DNA of 64,000 bases, taken from contig OX639992.1 of the NCBI GenBank assembly GCA_951828515.1, positions 4,256,217 through 4,320,216 of the forward strand, written 5' to 3'. The notes under the pieces were generated by a model. The model saw only the letters and a program-made list of their open reading frames with translations. It ran no database searches and was not told the DNA's origin. Numbering within the stretch: the first letter of the stretch is position 1; each line of letters opens with the position of its first letter. The translations under genes and the position numbers were made by a program. Origin of the DNA: an uncultured Poribacteria bacterium. GTDB taxonomy: Bacteria > Poribacteria > WGA-4E > WGA-3G. Shown piece after piece: positions 42,561 through 52,466 of this stretch.

Positions 42561-43205
42561 GTGAAAAGACATCAACCTACAAATCACCTGACCGACCCGC
42601 AAGGAAAAATTAAAAAAGCTGCAGAATGCCTAAAGTCAGCGGGTATTATTGCTATCCCCACCGATACGGTCTACGGATTGGGAGCCGACCCGTTTAATCC
42701 GAGTGCCGTGCAAAAACTCTATACAGTGAAGGGACGACCCGACGGGAATCCGATTCCACTCGTTCTCAGTTCGGTTGCGGATATCCATCGCTTCTCTCAA
42801 AACCTGCCCGATTTCTTCTTCCACCTCACAGATCGGTTTTGGCCCGGCGGTTTGACGATCGTTATTGAAAGCAAAGGGCTACTGCCAGTGTTAACCGCTG
42901 GAGGGAACACTGTTGGGGTACGGATTCCAGACAATCCATTACTTTTGAAAATCCTCCAAGCGTTTGGCGGCCCGATGGCAATCACGAGCGCGAATCTCTC
43001 TGGAGAACCGCCAGCCACTTCTATCGAAGAAATTGGTGCAGAACTCGCCTCACGAATTGATATGGTCGTCGATGGAGGGAAGACCCCGGGGCCTATCCCT
43101 TCTACAGTTTACGACATTTCCGTCTCACCACCGCTTGTTCGGCGACACGGTGTGATTTCAGAACAAACACTCGCCAAGGAGTTCGCGTGCTACAACAAGC
43201 GTTAA
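42561..43205 (+). CDS. tsaC: L-threonylcarbamoyladenylate synthase (Sua5/YrdC/TsaC)
   Basis: This 214-residue enzyme makes threonylcarbamoyl-AMP for t6A, the substrate of TsaD, whose gene is 88 bp upstream. Motifs are IIAIPTDTVYGLGADPFN, KGRPDGNPIPLVL, FWPGGLTIVI, VGVRIPDNPLL and AITSANLSGEP. The GTG at 42561 is used because ggagggcgg is 6 nt before it. The first ~18 residues (RHQPTNHLTDPQGK) lie in repeat-derived DNA and are not conserved. The C-terminus overlaps the next gene by 19 bp. Confidence 0.93.
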   Translation: MKRHQPTNHLTDPQGKIKKAAECLKSAGIIAIPTDTVYGLGADPFNPSAVQKLYTVKGRPDGNPIPLVLSSVADIHRFSQNLPDFFFHLTDRFWPGGLTIVIESKGLLPVLTAGGNTVGVRIPDNPLLLKILQAFGGPMAITSANLSGEPPATSIEEIGAELASRIDMVVDGGKTPGPIPSTVYDISVSPPLVRRHGVISEQTLAKEFACYNKR

Positions 43206-43771
43206 AGCAACTGCTTCAATTCTTAGCCACCCCCACTGGACATTGGGTGATCTTCGGTTTCGTCAGTTTTGTAGCATTCGCAATCGTCTATAACAGGAAA
43301 AAACAGATTCCGGGGTTGACAGTGGAGATTATCCCAGAAGATACATGGTTTATCAACCGCGATGACAACCATCGCCTCGCTATCGTTGTTTCGTTGCACC
43401 TGATTAACAAATCAAGCGCGCCTATCCGGATTCGGAAATGTAAACTGAGTGGATATTCACCGAAACCGCCGCCTGAAAAATTGCTTTTACAGGGGCATGA
43501 TGCGAGTGTTGAACTGGAGTACCCGAAGCATGACCTCTTTGTTGATGTAGATGGACATCCTTCAGAACATACTTCAGAGTACGTGCTGAACCCTTACACC
43601 GAGCAACGTATATGGACTTTTTATCATTCCGGCATTGTTACAATGACAAATATGCTTCGCGCACCCATTGTACTCAGGGATATGAATCGGAAGCGTAAGT
43701 CTATTCACGTGGCTGTGCCTCGCAATATGGAACAGATTCAACTCTATCGCGAGGCAGCAATGCGATGGTAA
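43187..43771 (+). CDS. Membrane-anchored protein of unknown function
   Basis: This 194-residue protein starts with GTG behind caaggag, inside the tsaC end. One transmembrane helix (residues ~19-36, HWVIFGFVSFVAFAIVY) is followed by a soluble beta-rich region (LAIVVSLHLINKSSAPIRIRKC...SGY). No family is recognised. The plan resembles that of the protein at 54235 (single helix, then an immunoglobulin-like region), but sequence similarity is slight. It is convergent with the next gene, stop codons adjacent. Confidence 0.6.
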   Translation: MLQQALKQLLQFLATPTGHWVIFGFVSFVAFAIVYNRKKQIPGLTVEIIPEDTWFINRDDNHRLAIVVSLHLINKSSAPIRIRKCKLSGYSPKPPPEKLLLQGHDASVELEYPKHDLFVDVDGHPSEHTSEYVLNPYTEQRIWTFYHSGIVTMTNMLRAPIVLRDMNRKRKSIHVAVPRNMEQIQLYREAAMRW

Positions 43772-44815
43772 TTAATCGAATTCGGACAATTTAACGGTTC
43801 TGCCACCCGCTTCTGCCGACTTATCAGAGGCAAAGACGACGCGATGGGTTTCAAATGCCGTGTCAAAATCAGTCAAAGGCATCGGTTCATTTCGGCTGAT
43901 ACTATCTATGAACGCTTGGAATTGCGGTTCATACGGATGATCGCTGACATCACCTGAATCAATGAGTGACGTCTCAAGCGTACTCCATTTGCTCTTATCC
44001 ATACCGTGAAGTTTCGCGGAATAGATGCGGTTGTCAAGCAGACTTCCCTCGCTTCCGACGAGGTGGATATGGAAGTAGTAAGGCTGTAAGCAATCGACAC
44101 AGGAGGTGACTTTTCCGATCTTTCTGCCGTCCTCAAACTTGACGAGACTGACACTCGTTGTTTTGTATTCGTAGGGTTGAAAATCAGCCCCTGAGGATTG
44201 CGTATGGTAACTCGTTACTTCTTCAACGTTTCCATCCATAAAAAAGAGGAGGGCATCGAGTGCATGGCAGCCAGCGGTGAGTAGCGTGCTACCACCAAAG
44301 TCTTTTTTGATATTCCATTCATATTGCCCGTACCAAGGTCCGATCCCGTGGTAATAATCGACTTCGGCGTAGTGGAGTTCACCGAGCAGCCCATTGTCGA
44401 TTACGGAACGGATCATCGTGAAATGCGCGCTATATCGGCACTCGAAGCAGACACAGACGTTGACGCCTGTACTTTTGACAGCGTCACGGATCGCTTTCGC
44501 ATCTTCGTATGTAAGGCAGATCGGTTTTTCTATGATGAGATGTTTTCCCGCTTCGGCAGCAGCGATGGCTTGTTCGGCATGAAACGGGTGTGGCGTGCAA
44601 ATATCGATGATATGGACATCCGGATCCGCAAGCATCTTATCAAAATCGGTGTAAGCTTTGAGAGGTGTCCCATAAGTTTCTGCCAATACAGATTCATCGT
44701 GTTCTCGACGTGAACAGATGGCGGTGACATCCGAACCTGTAACGGCTTTGAAGGCTTCGATGTGAGCACCGGCTACCCAACCGAGCCCGACAATTCCAAC
44801 GTTTAAATTATCCAT
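43772..44815 (-). CDS. Gfo/Idh/MocA-family oxidoreductase
   Basis: This 347-residue protein has the N-terminal NAD(P)-binding fold [17 protein letters not shown], then [24 protein letters not shown] and the catalytic-lysine motif [12 protein letters not shown], and a C-terminal alpha/beta substrate domain ([18 protein letters not shown] with the conserved His). Such enzymes oxidise sugars, inositols or related compounds, which fits the carbohydrate-degrading repertoire. It is monocistronic. The substrate is unknown. Confidence 0.92.
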   Translation of the reverse strand: MDNLNVGIVGLGWVAGAHIEAFKAVTGSDVTAICSRREHDESVLAETYGTPLKAYTDFDKMLADPDVHIIDICTPHPFHAEQAIAAAEAGKHLIIEKPICLTYEDAKAIRDAVKSTGVNVCVCFECRYSAHFTMIRSVIDNGLLGELHYAEVDYYHGIGPWYGQYEWNIKKDFGGSTLLTAGCHALDALLFFMDGNVEEVTSYHTQSSGADFQPYEYKTTSVSLVKFEDGRKIGKVTSCVDCLQPYYFHIHLVGSEGSLLDNRIYSAKLHGMDKSKWSTLETSLIDSGDVSDHPYEPQFQAFIDSISRNEPMPLTDFDTAFETHRVVFASDKSAEAGGRTVKLSEFD

Positions 44816-44906
44816 TTTGCGACTCCTTTGCGTCCCGTAGGCGTTGGCGAGTGTAGTTTATCAAGCACATATTGATACAATTCAAACGCGCACGGGTAAT
44901 TGAAAA

Positions 44907-45049
44907 TATAGTAAAATCGAAAAATATGTTTACAGTTCGTCAGGGAACAAACACCCCACTCCCGCTGGCGAGGGTGTTTTTGATAGGGTGTTTCCTCTAG
45001 TATCCTCGCCCATCTTTGAGTGTAGTAAGTAATTACGGGTTTTACTATA
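44907..45049. mobile_element. MITE-like element, copy 1 (143 bp)
   Basis: Perfect 10-bp terminal inverted repeats TATAGTAAAA (44907-44916) and TTTTACTATA (45040-45049). The interior has an inverted pair around ggcgagg. The inverted copy at 58956-59092 is collinear over its whole length, including ccctatcaaaaacaccctcgccagc. There is no coding capacity. TA-rich flanks suggest TA target duplication. Confidence 0.8.
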
Positions 45050-45230
45050 TTATATCACGGATATCGATTTTTGGGGTGAAAAATTCCAGACACGTTCAGG
45101 TCTTCTGTAGCGACGATCTCCATATCGCGGTCTATGCAATACAATCGACAGAAAACTGAAAGCTATCGTAAAACTTACAAATAACTCTCACTGTGGGGCA
45201 ATTTCAATAGAAGCAAGAGCTTCCGCTGCC

Positions 45231-45267
45231 GCTGGCGAGGTGTATTTGATAGGGGGTTTCCCTCGCC
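45231..45267. repeat. Core of the MITE interior, partial copy
   Basis: gctggcgaggtgtatttgat and agggggtttccctcgcc match the central hairpin of the MITE but lack the terminal repeats. The rest of 45050-45447 shows no gene. Confidence 0.55.
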
Positions 45268-45447
45268 TCTTTAGAGCGTCTAATTAATTCTAAAATCTAC
45301 CATAAATGGATTTGGAAAAAATAGGTTGATATAATTTTCGTTTTCTTATATAATTGATGGCGATGGAATATTGGCTTCATTCGTCTGTTTGGTAGGTGTC
45401 GGTTTGAGAGGGAATTGGAAACCCCTTTGCAGCGGGCGACAAATATT

Positions 45448-45476
45448 TTGACGTGAGAGAGAAAATATACTATAAT
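45448..45476 (+). promoter_or_regulatory. Strong promoter of guaB
   Basis: TTGACG (45448-45453), a 17-bp spacer and TATAAT (45471-45476), followed by a ~120-nt leader. The ribosome-binding site aaggagacg precedes the ATG at 45605. Confidence 0.75.
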
Positions 45477-45604
45477 ATGTGGGAATTGGGAATAGTGCTT
45501 TTTTCAGGTAAATGAGCGATGTGGGAACCCCGTAATCGGTGCTGCTCGGCATCGTTTCTGAACCTATCTTATCTATCTCAACTGCAACGAAGGAGACGAT
45601 TCCG

Positions 45605-47104
45605 ATGGAGACAAAAATTTCCGATGTCTTCCCCCCGAAATTTGCAAAAGAAGGGCTAACTTTCGACGATGTTTTGCTAATTCCGGCTGAATCGGACGTG
45701 CTACCAGATCACGTAGATACGAGTACACAACTGACACGGAATCTCCAGTTGAACATTCCTATCTGTAGCGCGCCTATGGACACTGTCACGGAATCTACGC
45801 TTGCTATTGCGATCGCACGTGAGGGAGGCATCGGGATAATTCACTATAACTGCCCTATTGATGAGCAGGTATCTGAAGTCGACCAAGTGAAACGATCGGA
45901 AAGCGGTATGATTACCGCACCGATTACGCTGACGCAGGATAAGACAATTCGCGATGCTTTAGATATAACAGCACGTTACCGCATCGGGGGTGTCCCTATC
46001 GTGACGGACGATGGTTACCTCGTCGGCCTCATTACTAACCGAGATCTCAAGTACGAAGACAATCTGGAACTCCCTGTAACCGCCCGAATGACACCGGGTG
46101 AGAAACTCATTACCGCATCCCCAGGCATTACGCTGGATAAAGCCAAAGCAGTGCTCCATAAATCTCGAAAAGAAAAATTACCGATTGTAGATGACGATTT
46201 TCGACTTTGCGGACTGATTACTATTAAAGATATTGACAAAGTCCAGATGTTTCCGCAAGCGTGTAAGGACGGTGCCGGACGTTTACGCGTTGGTGCCGCT
46301 GTACTGCCTTCAACACCCTTGGAGAACGTTGACCGATTAGTGGGGGCTGGTGTGGATGTGCTCGTATTGGACACAGCACATGGACATTCCAAAAACGTTA
46401 TCCGATCAGCAGAGTACGTTAAGACCCATTTTCCAGACGTTGAACTTGTCGCTGGGAATGTTGTTACACCGGAAGGGACGCGGAGTCTCATTGATGCAGG
46501 GGCAGACGCAATAAAGGTTGGTGTTGGTCCCGGTTCTATCTGCACAACCCGTATCGTGGCAGGCGTTAGTATTCCGCAAATTACAGCGATTTACGATTGT
46601 GCCAAGGAAGCCGATAAATCAGGTGTACCGATTATTGCCGATGGTGGTATTCGCTATTCTGGGGACATTGCGAAAGCCATTGGTGCGGGCGCGAGTTCTG
46701 TAATGATCGGTAGTTTGCTTGCTGGGACGGACGAGAGTCCCGGGGATACTGTCATCTATCAAGGGAGAACATATAAGATGCACCGCGGAATGGGGTCATT
46801 AGGCGCGTTACGGAAACGAAGTGCCCAACGTTCAGAGGAGAGTAGCGAAGATCTTTCCAAACTTGTCCCCCGTGGGATTGAGGGACGTGTTCCACATAAA
46901 GGGAAACTCAGCAGTTTTGTGTATCAGTTGGTCGGTGGCATCCGCTCAGCAATGGGGTATTGCGGTGCTTCGGACATTGAGACATTACGTAGGAATAGCC
47001 AATTTGTACGGATGTCAAGTAGTGGCTACCGGGAAAGCCATCCCCACGATATCGATATAACCGAGGAAGCACCAAACTATACGGTAGCGAACCTTTCTCC
47101 GTAA
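45605..47104 (+). CDS. guaB: IMP dehydrogenase, canonical bacterial GuaB
   Basis: This 499-residue enzyme from the ATG at 45605 has [20 protein letters not shown] as a normal N-terminus; the frame opens at 45539. A barrel with two CBS domains (~95-215), the catalytic loop [20 protein letters not shown] (active Cys) and the flap YRGMGS-like [13 protein letters not shown] place it with GuaB. It makes XMP for GMP synthesis. It is the second IMPDH of the window; the Tritrichomonas-type one is at 3327. Confidence 0.96.
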   Translation: METKISDVFPPKFAKEGLTFDDVLLIPAESDVLPDHVDTSTQLTRNLQLNIPICSAPMDTVTESTLAIAIAREGGIGIIHYNCPIDEQVSEVDQVKRSESGMITAPITLTQDKTIRDALDITARYRIGGVPIVTDDGYLVGLITNRDLKYEDNLELPVTARMTPGEKLITASPGITLDKAKAVLHKSRKEKLPIVDDDFRLCGLITIKDIDKVQMFPQACKDGAGRLRVGAAVLPSTPLENVDRLVGAGVDVLVLDTAHGHSKNVIRSAEYVKTHFPDVELVAGNVVTPEGTRSLIDAGADAIKVGVGPGSICTTRIVAGVSIPQITAIYDCAKEADKSGVPIIADGGIRYSGDIAKAIGAGASSVMIGSLLAGTDESPGDTVIYQGRTYKMHRGMGSLGALRKRSAQRSEESSEDLSKLVPRGIEGRVPHKGKLSSFVYQLVGGIRSAMGYCGASDIETLRRNSQFVRMSSSGYRESHPHDIDITEEAPNYTVANLSP

Positions 47105-47245
47105 CTATAAAAGTGGTTTTCGGTTCGGATTTTTTTCAAAAATCCTTTCGGGCATCGGTTTTCGGTTAAGAGGGTATCGTTTAGCAAAACCTCTTGTCCG
47201 ATAACCGATAACTGACAACCAATATAGGAGGCAATAATTAGAAAA
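47105..47245. repeat. Palindromic intergenic repeat before nuoI-like gene
   Basis: gtggttttcggttcggattt...aaaatcctttcgggcatcgg, ggttttcggttaagaggg and the closing cctcttgtccgataaccgataactgacaacc. Left and right arms pair (GGTTAAGAGG with CCTCTTGTCC), making this one of the clearest copies of the family. Confidence 0.75.
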
Positions 47246-47794
47246 ATGAAAGTTAACGAAGAAATGTCTTTTTGGGATAGACTCTATATCCCTGCGATGA
47301 TTAAGGGGATGTTTACGACTCTGAAACATATCCCGAAAAAGAAATTGACATATCAGTATCCTGAAGATCCTCGGAGTGTGGATGAACGGAACGATAGGTA
47401 TCGCGGCATTCACAAACTGACAGTGACAGAAAAAGACGAAATTAAATGCGTAGCATGTTTCTTATGCGCAACTGCCTGTCCTGCTGATTGTATCACAATT
47501 CAAGCGGCACCTGCCCCGGAAGGTTGGCAAACCAAGGAAGGTTACCAGCGCGAAAAATACCCTGATGTCTTTGAAATCAATATGCTCCGCTGCATATTTT
47601 GTGGGTACTGCGTCGAGGCTTGCCCTGAAGATGCTATCCGGATGACAGGGTTAACGCTCCCTCAATACTTTCGTGAACGTCAAGAAGAGGGAGAAAGTCT
47701 TGGAAGTTCCCGCAGTGACTTTATCTTTGATCGAGACAAACTCGTCGCAAACAACGACATCCCGCAAGAAGGGTTGAGTGTTGAAGCGAAGTAG
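47246..47794 (+). CDS. nuoI: NuoI-like 2x[4Fe-4S] ferredoxin subunit (isolated)
   Basis: This 182-residue protein has two clusters CVACFLCATACP and CIFCGYCVEACP plus the NuoI flanks GMFTTLKHIPKKKLTYQYP, RYRGIHKLT and PDVFEINMLRC. In complex I this subunit carries clusters N6a and N6b. No other nuo gene is next to it, so the rest of complex I must be elsewhere or the protein serves another electron-transfer complex. The C-terminus is extended (~35 residues). Confidence 0.9.
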   Translation: MKVNEEMSFWDRLYIPAMIKGMFTTLKHIPKKKLTYQYPEDPRSVDERNDRYRGIHKLTVTEKDEIKCVACFLCATACPADCITIQAAPAPEGWQTKEGYQREKYPDVFEINMLRCIFCGYCVEACPEDAIRMTGLTLPQYFRERQEEGESLGSSRSDFIFDRDKLVANNDIPQEGLSVEAK

Positions 47795-47811
47795 TTTTTT
47801 AACGATAAGGT

Positions 47812-48363
47812 ATGATTAAAAACGCTCCCTTCCCGAAGAAGAAGTACAGTATTATATACGCGGATCCGCCGTGGGATTACAAGGGACAGCTCCAGCACAC
47901 CGGAAGCGGTGGTAAGGATAGTGGCGGCGCAATTCGACATTATTCGACTGTCCCGGTGTCAGAAATGAAGACATGGGACGTTACCTCAATTAGCGAAGAG
48001 AATTGTCTGCTGTTTATGTGGACTTCTTCTCCACATCTTGATCAGGCGATTCAGCTCGGTAAGGCGTGGGGGTTTCGGTGGGCGACAGTGGCTTTTGTTT
48101 GGGATAAACAACGCCCGAACCCGGGTTTCTACACAATGAGTCAGTGTGAATTATGCCTCGTTTTCAGACGTGGTAAAATTCCGCAGCCGCGAGGCGCAAG
48201 AAATATGAGGCAACTCATTCAGGTGAAACGGACACGCCACTCTGAAAAACCGGATGCCGTACGTGAACGGATTGAAAAGATGTTTCCACAGCAGTCTAAG
48301 ATCGAATTGTTCGCTCGAAAGCGGCACCAAGGCTGGGACGCATGGGGACTCGAAATTCATTAA
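47812..48363 (+). CDS. MT-A70-family adenine N6-methyltransferase
   Basis: This 183-residue protein has the catalytic YADPPWDY (DPPW, adenine N6 methylation), CLLFMWTSSPHLDQAI and the C-terminal SAM-binding KIELFARKRHQGWDAWG, as in bacterial and phage MT-A70 DNA methylases. No restriction enzyme gene is adjacent, so it is an orphan methylase, perhaps of phage origin. It follows nuoI by 17 bp and may be co-transcribed with it. Confidence 0.9.
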   Translation: MIKNAPFPKKKYSIIYADPPWDYKGQLQHTGSGGKDSGGAIRHYSTVPVSEMKTWDVTSISEENCLLFMWTSSPHLDQAIQLGKAWGFRWATVAFVWDKQRPNPGFYTMSQCELCLVFRRGKIPQPRGARNMRQLIQVKRTRHSEKPDAVRERIEKMFPQQSKIELFARKRHQGWDAWGLEIH

Positions 48364-48487
48364 TAATTATTAACAGACCGGACGCGACGGTTTTGGTTAA
48401 CCACGATTGAACCGTTGTGTTACGCCGGTCATTCACATCTCTATTTTGCCTAAATCTATTTGAAAGGCATACTATCGAATCGACCTA

Positions 48488-51295
48488 ATGCAAGGATTAT
48501 CGCTTAATTTTCGTTCGGAAACGCTTTTCGCGTTAACGGATAAAATCAAATCCAGTATTGAGGGGCGGATGAGTTGGGGGGATACCTTCGGCTTGGGGCT
48601 TGGTGTGAAATCGGATAAACATCTGATCGTTTGGACACCAAAAGAAAGCTCAGAAGGCGACATTCTACCCGGTTTTGACTCAGAAGATGGCGAGCTGACA
48701 GTGAAAATGCGACCGCGTCCAGGAGCATGGATTTCCTGGATTGACGAGGCAAAGGTCACAGCTGAGACACAGGACGACTATGACCGAGTGCACAGAAGCA
48801 TCCAAGAATTGGAGCGGAATGCACGCCAAATCACTGACTTCGCCGATGGCATTGTATCAGATATCGCTATCCAAAACTTGGGAAAATCCCTAACGCTTGC
48901 CGAACTCGCTCAGGATGTTTTGAAAGCACGCTTGACAATACCCAGTACCATCAAAACTGGTGGATATGTGCTCGCAAATATTGAGGATACTGAGGCTGAG
49001 GTCATGCCCTCGGCTACTGTTATCATTCCGGAGCAAACCCACATTCATCGCGTTCATCTCAATGAAGATGCTCTGTTTGACCAAATACTCGCGCAGGACT
49101 ACAATCTGCTCCTTGTGGTCATCAGAACCCATATTAAGCAGTACCCTGACCTGATCGATTTAGGGTACGGTTTAACACTTCACACTCGACTGTCTAATGT
49201 CTTTGATGATCAAGAAGCAGAAACATCGGAGACAATTAACGAAGAACTTGATTCCATTCAAGTGCTTGCCACAGCCGCGGTTTACGATCCTCTTGACCCG
49301 GAGACACTGCGGTTCGTGCCTATCGCTTTCAACGCACCCGCTGAGGAAATTGAGACCGCAATTACCGAGAGTTCAAAGAAAATCGAAACGTACACGGTGA
49401 AAGCCAACCAGAACGCTTATCAACTTATGGCGCAATTCCAACAAGGTGTGGAAACCCGTTTAAGGGCACTTGTTCTTGGACCCGGGCAACGCGTCCATAA
49501 TAAGGTATGGGACGATCTGGTGATCCGTGAATTGCGGAATACTATGCTTGCTTTCGCCGAATTCTATGCAGAATATCTTGCCGAGCATTTTGAGGCATCA
49601 CTCGCAACTGCGAAAACCGAAGTTCTCAAAGAGAATATTGACCCCATGATAGAATTTTGGCAATTACAGGATAATCAACAGTTAACCCTGAATCACCTCA
49701 TTCAATCCTCATACAAATTGGCGAATCAGGTACTGGATCGAGCCGCCGGGTTGTTTCATGATCTGGTGTTTGAACAGGACTTTATTGAAACCAAGCTTGT
49801 CAAGCAGATGGAGTTCTCAACTTTTGAGAATAACGAACTCTTAAACGAAATTTACTTACCCCAATGGACGCGTGGAACGGTGCGAGAGAAGATGGCAGGT
49901 ATTACCCTGCGCTCGACTTTACATGCGACTCAAGTTGAACGTTTGACGACCATCTGGTTGGAATTACTCGAACTCGCGAATTTCGTGAGTCAACGCAAGC
50001 AGGATTTTGAAACCGTTATTCAACCCTTAGTCAATCTCCTATTAGCCGTGAAAACAGGGAAACCAACACAGCGCCGAGGGCAGCAGGCACAGCCACGAGG
50101 TGGGAGTACCACCAATTTTGCTGGCTTTGAGATTCCGGATAACACTGTCGAGCAGGTACTCGATCATGTAAAACTGCATCTACCAACTATAAAGCAGTGG
50201 TTGCAAAATATGCCTTCAGCGGTTGACGAGCAACAGCATTACGCGACTTTGTGGGCGTTGGTACTTGATGGTAGACTACGTGAACGGCTCCTCGCAGATA
50301 TTCAACCTACCTGTGATATTAATCTGAGTGTCCCCGACCAGACCAAAAGGTTAATCAACCTCATGTTGGGAAGCACACTTATTATTCAAGCTGAGAAGGA
50401 CCGCAAGTCATTAGAACGCAACCTGAATCGGGCGGTTATCTCAAAAACCGGACACGAATTGTCAAGCATCACTACAGCAACAATGCTTGCTATTCATGGC
50501 GATACGCTGCTCGCAATGCTTTACGAGGAATTGCTCGGTTATCATGATACTTTGGCGAAACGGGCAGGGCGGCTCGCGAATGCTCCTCAAAAAGGAAGGA
50601 AACGGAAGCGTGGGCAAGCAGGAAATAGCGGTTCTGCAAACGCTGAGGCGATTGAGGCGGAACAGCAGAAAGTTAAGGAACTCATGGCTTTCCTCAGACC
50701 CTACCGTCCAGAAGAAGTTATCACTACTTTAGCGACTGCCGGTATTGATCCGATCGCTATTAACCTTGAAGAGATTCGGAAACAGCAGGTGCTCAGTTTC
50801 GATGTAAGTGATTTACCAGCGATAGACGAAACATGGCTTGGAGACAGTAAAAGCGTTGAAGATTATCCAAATTTGCGGGTGTTCCTCCTGCAAAATCAGC
50901 TTCCGATATCGACGACTGGTAGGTTGCTTATGAAATTGCGACAGCAATTCCCGGATGAACTTTTCAATCATGTGTTAGGACTCATCCAAGAAGTTAAAGC
51001 ACTCCAAGGTGATGATTTTAAGGGCGAGCTACTCAATCAGTTTGTCTCTTATATCTCCGAAAAGGTGTGGCGATGGGAGTTGACGCAGATTACGGAAGCC
51101 GAACTTCCGCTCTTGTTGAAGGAGAAGGTGCTTGCATCGGCGATTTGCTATGAAAAAGAGGTTGATACCTTGCTCGAATATGTTGAGCGTTACGATGAAC
51201 TGGTATCTACAAAACTGGCGGCAGGTTCAGAAACCGACAACCACCGTCAATATATTGAGGAACAATTTCAGGCAATCGTTGAAACCCTTTTATAG
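48488..51295 (+). CDS. Large protein of unknown family (935 aa)
   Basis: No family was recognised. The protein is acidic and mostly alpha-helical, without signal peptide or transmembrane segments. Visible features are an N-terminal beta-rich part (~1-80, FGLGLGVKSDKHLIVWTP), a helical stretch (~95-130), a Gln/Gly/Arg-rich loop (~530-548, QRRGQQAQPRG), a basic loop around residue 700 (QKGRKRKRGQAG) and a C-terminal helical region (~800-935). It is long and single-copy in this window and has no homologue I can name. Its position after an MT-A70 methylase (124 bp) hints at, but does not prove, a shared function. Confidence 0.6.
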   Translation: MQGLSLNFRSETLFALTDKIKSSIEGRMSWGDTFGLGLGVKSDKHLIVWTPKESSEGDILPGFDSEDGELTVKMRPRPGAWISWIDEAKVTAETQDDYDRVHRSIQELERNARQITDFADGIVSDIAIQNLGKSLTLAELAQDVLKARLTIPSTIKTGGYVLANIEDTEAEVMPSATVIIPEQTHIHRVHLNEDALFDQILAQDYNLLLVVIRTHIKQYPDLIDLGYGLTLHTRLSNVFDDQEAETSETINEELDSIQVLATAAVYDPLDPETLRFVPIAFNAPAEEIETAITESSKKIETYTVKANQNAYQLMAQFQQGVETRLRALVLGPGQRVHNKVWDDLVIRELRNTMLAFAEFYAEYLAEHFEASLATAKTEVLKENIDPMIEFWQLQDNQQLTLNHLIQSSYKLANQVLDRAAGLFHDLVFEQDFIETKLVKQMEFSTFENNELLNEIYLPQWTRGTVREKMAGITLRSTLHATQVERLTTIWLELLELANFVSQRKQDFETVIQPLVNLLLAVKTGKPTQRRGQQAQPRGGSTTNFAGFEIPDNTVEQVLDHVKLHLPTIKQWLQNMPSAVDEQQHYATLWALVLDGRLRERLLADIQPTCDINLSVPDQTKRLINLMLGSTLIIQAEKDRKSLERNLNRAVISKTGHELSSITTATMLAIHGDTLLAMLYEELLGYHDTLAKRAGRLANAPQKGRKRKRGQAGNSGSANAEAIEAEQQKVKELMAFLRPYRPEEVITTLATAGIDPIAINLEEIRKQQVLSFDVSDLPAIDETWLGDSKSVEDYPNLRVFLLQNQLPISTTGRLLMKLRQQFPDELFNHVLGLIQEVKALQGDDFKGELLNQFVSYISEKVWRWELTQITEAELPLLLKEKVLASAICYEKEVDTLLEYVERYDELVSTKLAAGSETDNHRQYIEEQFQAIVETLL

Positions 51296-51430
51296 TAAAG
51301 TAGTTATCAGGTGTCAGCACGGTTTTGCTACGAAAAACCTTTCAGGTGTCGGACAAGAGTGGTTTCTGGAAACTGATAACTATTAAAACTGAAGACTGAA
51401 AACTGGAAACTGATAACTATCAAAATAAAA
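51296..51430. repeat. Palindromic intergenic repeat before the LDH-like gene
   Basis: tagttatcaggtgtcagcac...ccttttcaggtgtcgg on the left and gaaactgataactattaaaactgaagactgaaaactggaaactgataacta on the right. The right arm is a run of aactgataactatt-type words ending 12 bp before the ATG. Confidence 0.7.
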
Positions 51431-52342
51431 ATGAAAGTAGCTTTATTGGGCAACAGTCAGTTAGCCGTCTCGACTGCCTGGGGCTTGTGTCAATCGGAGG
51501 CGGCGCGTGAAGTTGCCTTTGTGGCGGATGCAACATCGAATAAGGATAGGTTTGTCCATCCAAAAGAGGGCGCACCTGGGAACCTCCAAGATCTCGTCGA
51601 AGCGAACGCTTTAAGCGCAAGTGACACCGCGATTTCTGCTTTCGATTCGTTAGAGGGGCTCGCGAATGCAGACGTGGTCGTTCTGTTGCCACCGGTGGGT
51701 CAATCTATTTTTCGGTCTCCACAAGCCTCGAAGACAACAGGTATCGCGCTCACTCGGAGGTATGTAACCGGAATCGAGCAGTATGCTTCGGATGCCAAGA
51801 TACTGGTAGCAATATCCCCGACGAATTACATCTCTGCATGGATACATCAGATGCTTGACGGAGGACAGATTATTGGGCTTGGAAACGGAGCGGCTACGGC
51901 ACACTTAGCCTCCGAAATTGCGAAGCGTGTCGATGTGTCTGTGAAAGACGTGATGGCTCTGGCGATCGGGAGTGACCAAGAAACGTACCCGCTTCCACAG
52001 TACTGCCGAGTGAACGGTATTCCACTCAATCAACTGATATCCGAAACTGACGTCGAGGGTCTCTGTGAAGCCGTTACGCAGCGTTCCCCGTATGCCATAA
52101 GCGGCGAATGGACATTGGTCAGTCATATTTTACAGGTCGTTTCAGCGATCGCGCTTGATAAGAAACGAGTGATGAGTGTCGGTACACGTGTCTCGGCTGG
52201 AACAACATCGGTATATCTGAATGTTCCCGCACAGATCGGATACGATGGGGTCGCTTCTATTGTCCCACTTGAATTGACTGAGCAACAAAGCGATCAGTTT
52301 AGAAAATTGGTCGGGCAAAGTGCCGCAGACCAAATTCTATAG
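51431..52342 (+). CDS. Divergent lactate/malate dehydrogenase-like protein
   Basis: This 303-residue protein has an N-terminal Rossmann pattern KVALLGNSQLAVSTAWGL and a C-terminal region with the layout of malate/lactate dehydrogenases (GLGNGAATAHLASEIAKRVDVSVKDVMALAIGSD and PLELTEQQSDQFRKLVGQS; spans >20 bases each split by loops). The usual catalytic His-Asp/Arg residues are not evident, so enzyme activity is doubtful. The next gene encodes an XdhC-like protein. Confidence 0.55.
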   Translation: MKVALLGNSQLAVSTAWGLCQSEAAREVAFVADATSNKDRFVHPKEGAPGNLQDLVEANALSASDTAISAFDSLEGLANADVVVLLPPVGQSIFRSPQASKTTGIALTRRYVTGIEQYASDAKILVAISPTNYISAWIHQMLDGGQIIGLGNGAATAHLASEIAKRVDVSVKDVMALAIGSDQETYPLPQYCRVNGIPLNQLISETDVEGLCEAVTQRSPYAISGEWTLVSHILQVVSAIALDKKRVMSVGTRVSAGTTSVYLNVPAQIGYDGVASIVPLELTEQQSDQFRKLVGQSAADQIL

Positions 52343-52466
52343 AAGTTTCATCGAACGGCTATCGGTCTCTATCGGCAGTCGTCGGAAGGAAACACCCAAG
52401 TAAAAACACGCTACTTTATCAGAATACCTCTTTACTAACGACTGAAAACCGACAACCATTAAAAAA
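52343..52466. repeat. Palindromic intergenic repeat before xdhC
   Basis: acggctatcggtctctatcggcagtcgtcgg, the word ggaaacacccaagtaaaaacacg (inverse of cttgggtgtttc near 36200) and ctttactaacgactgaaaaccgacaacc before the ATG. Confidence 0.65.
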
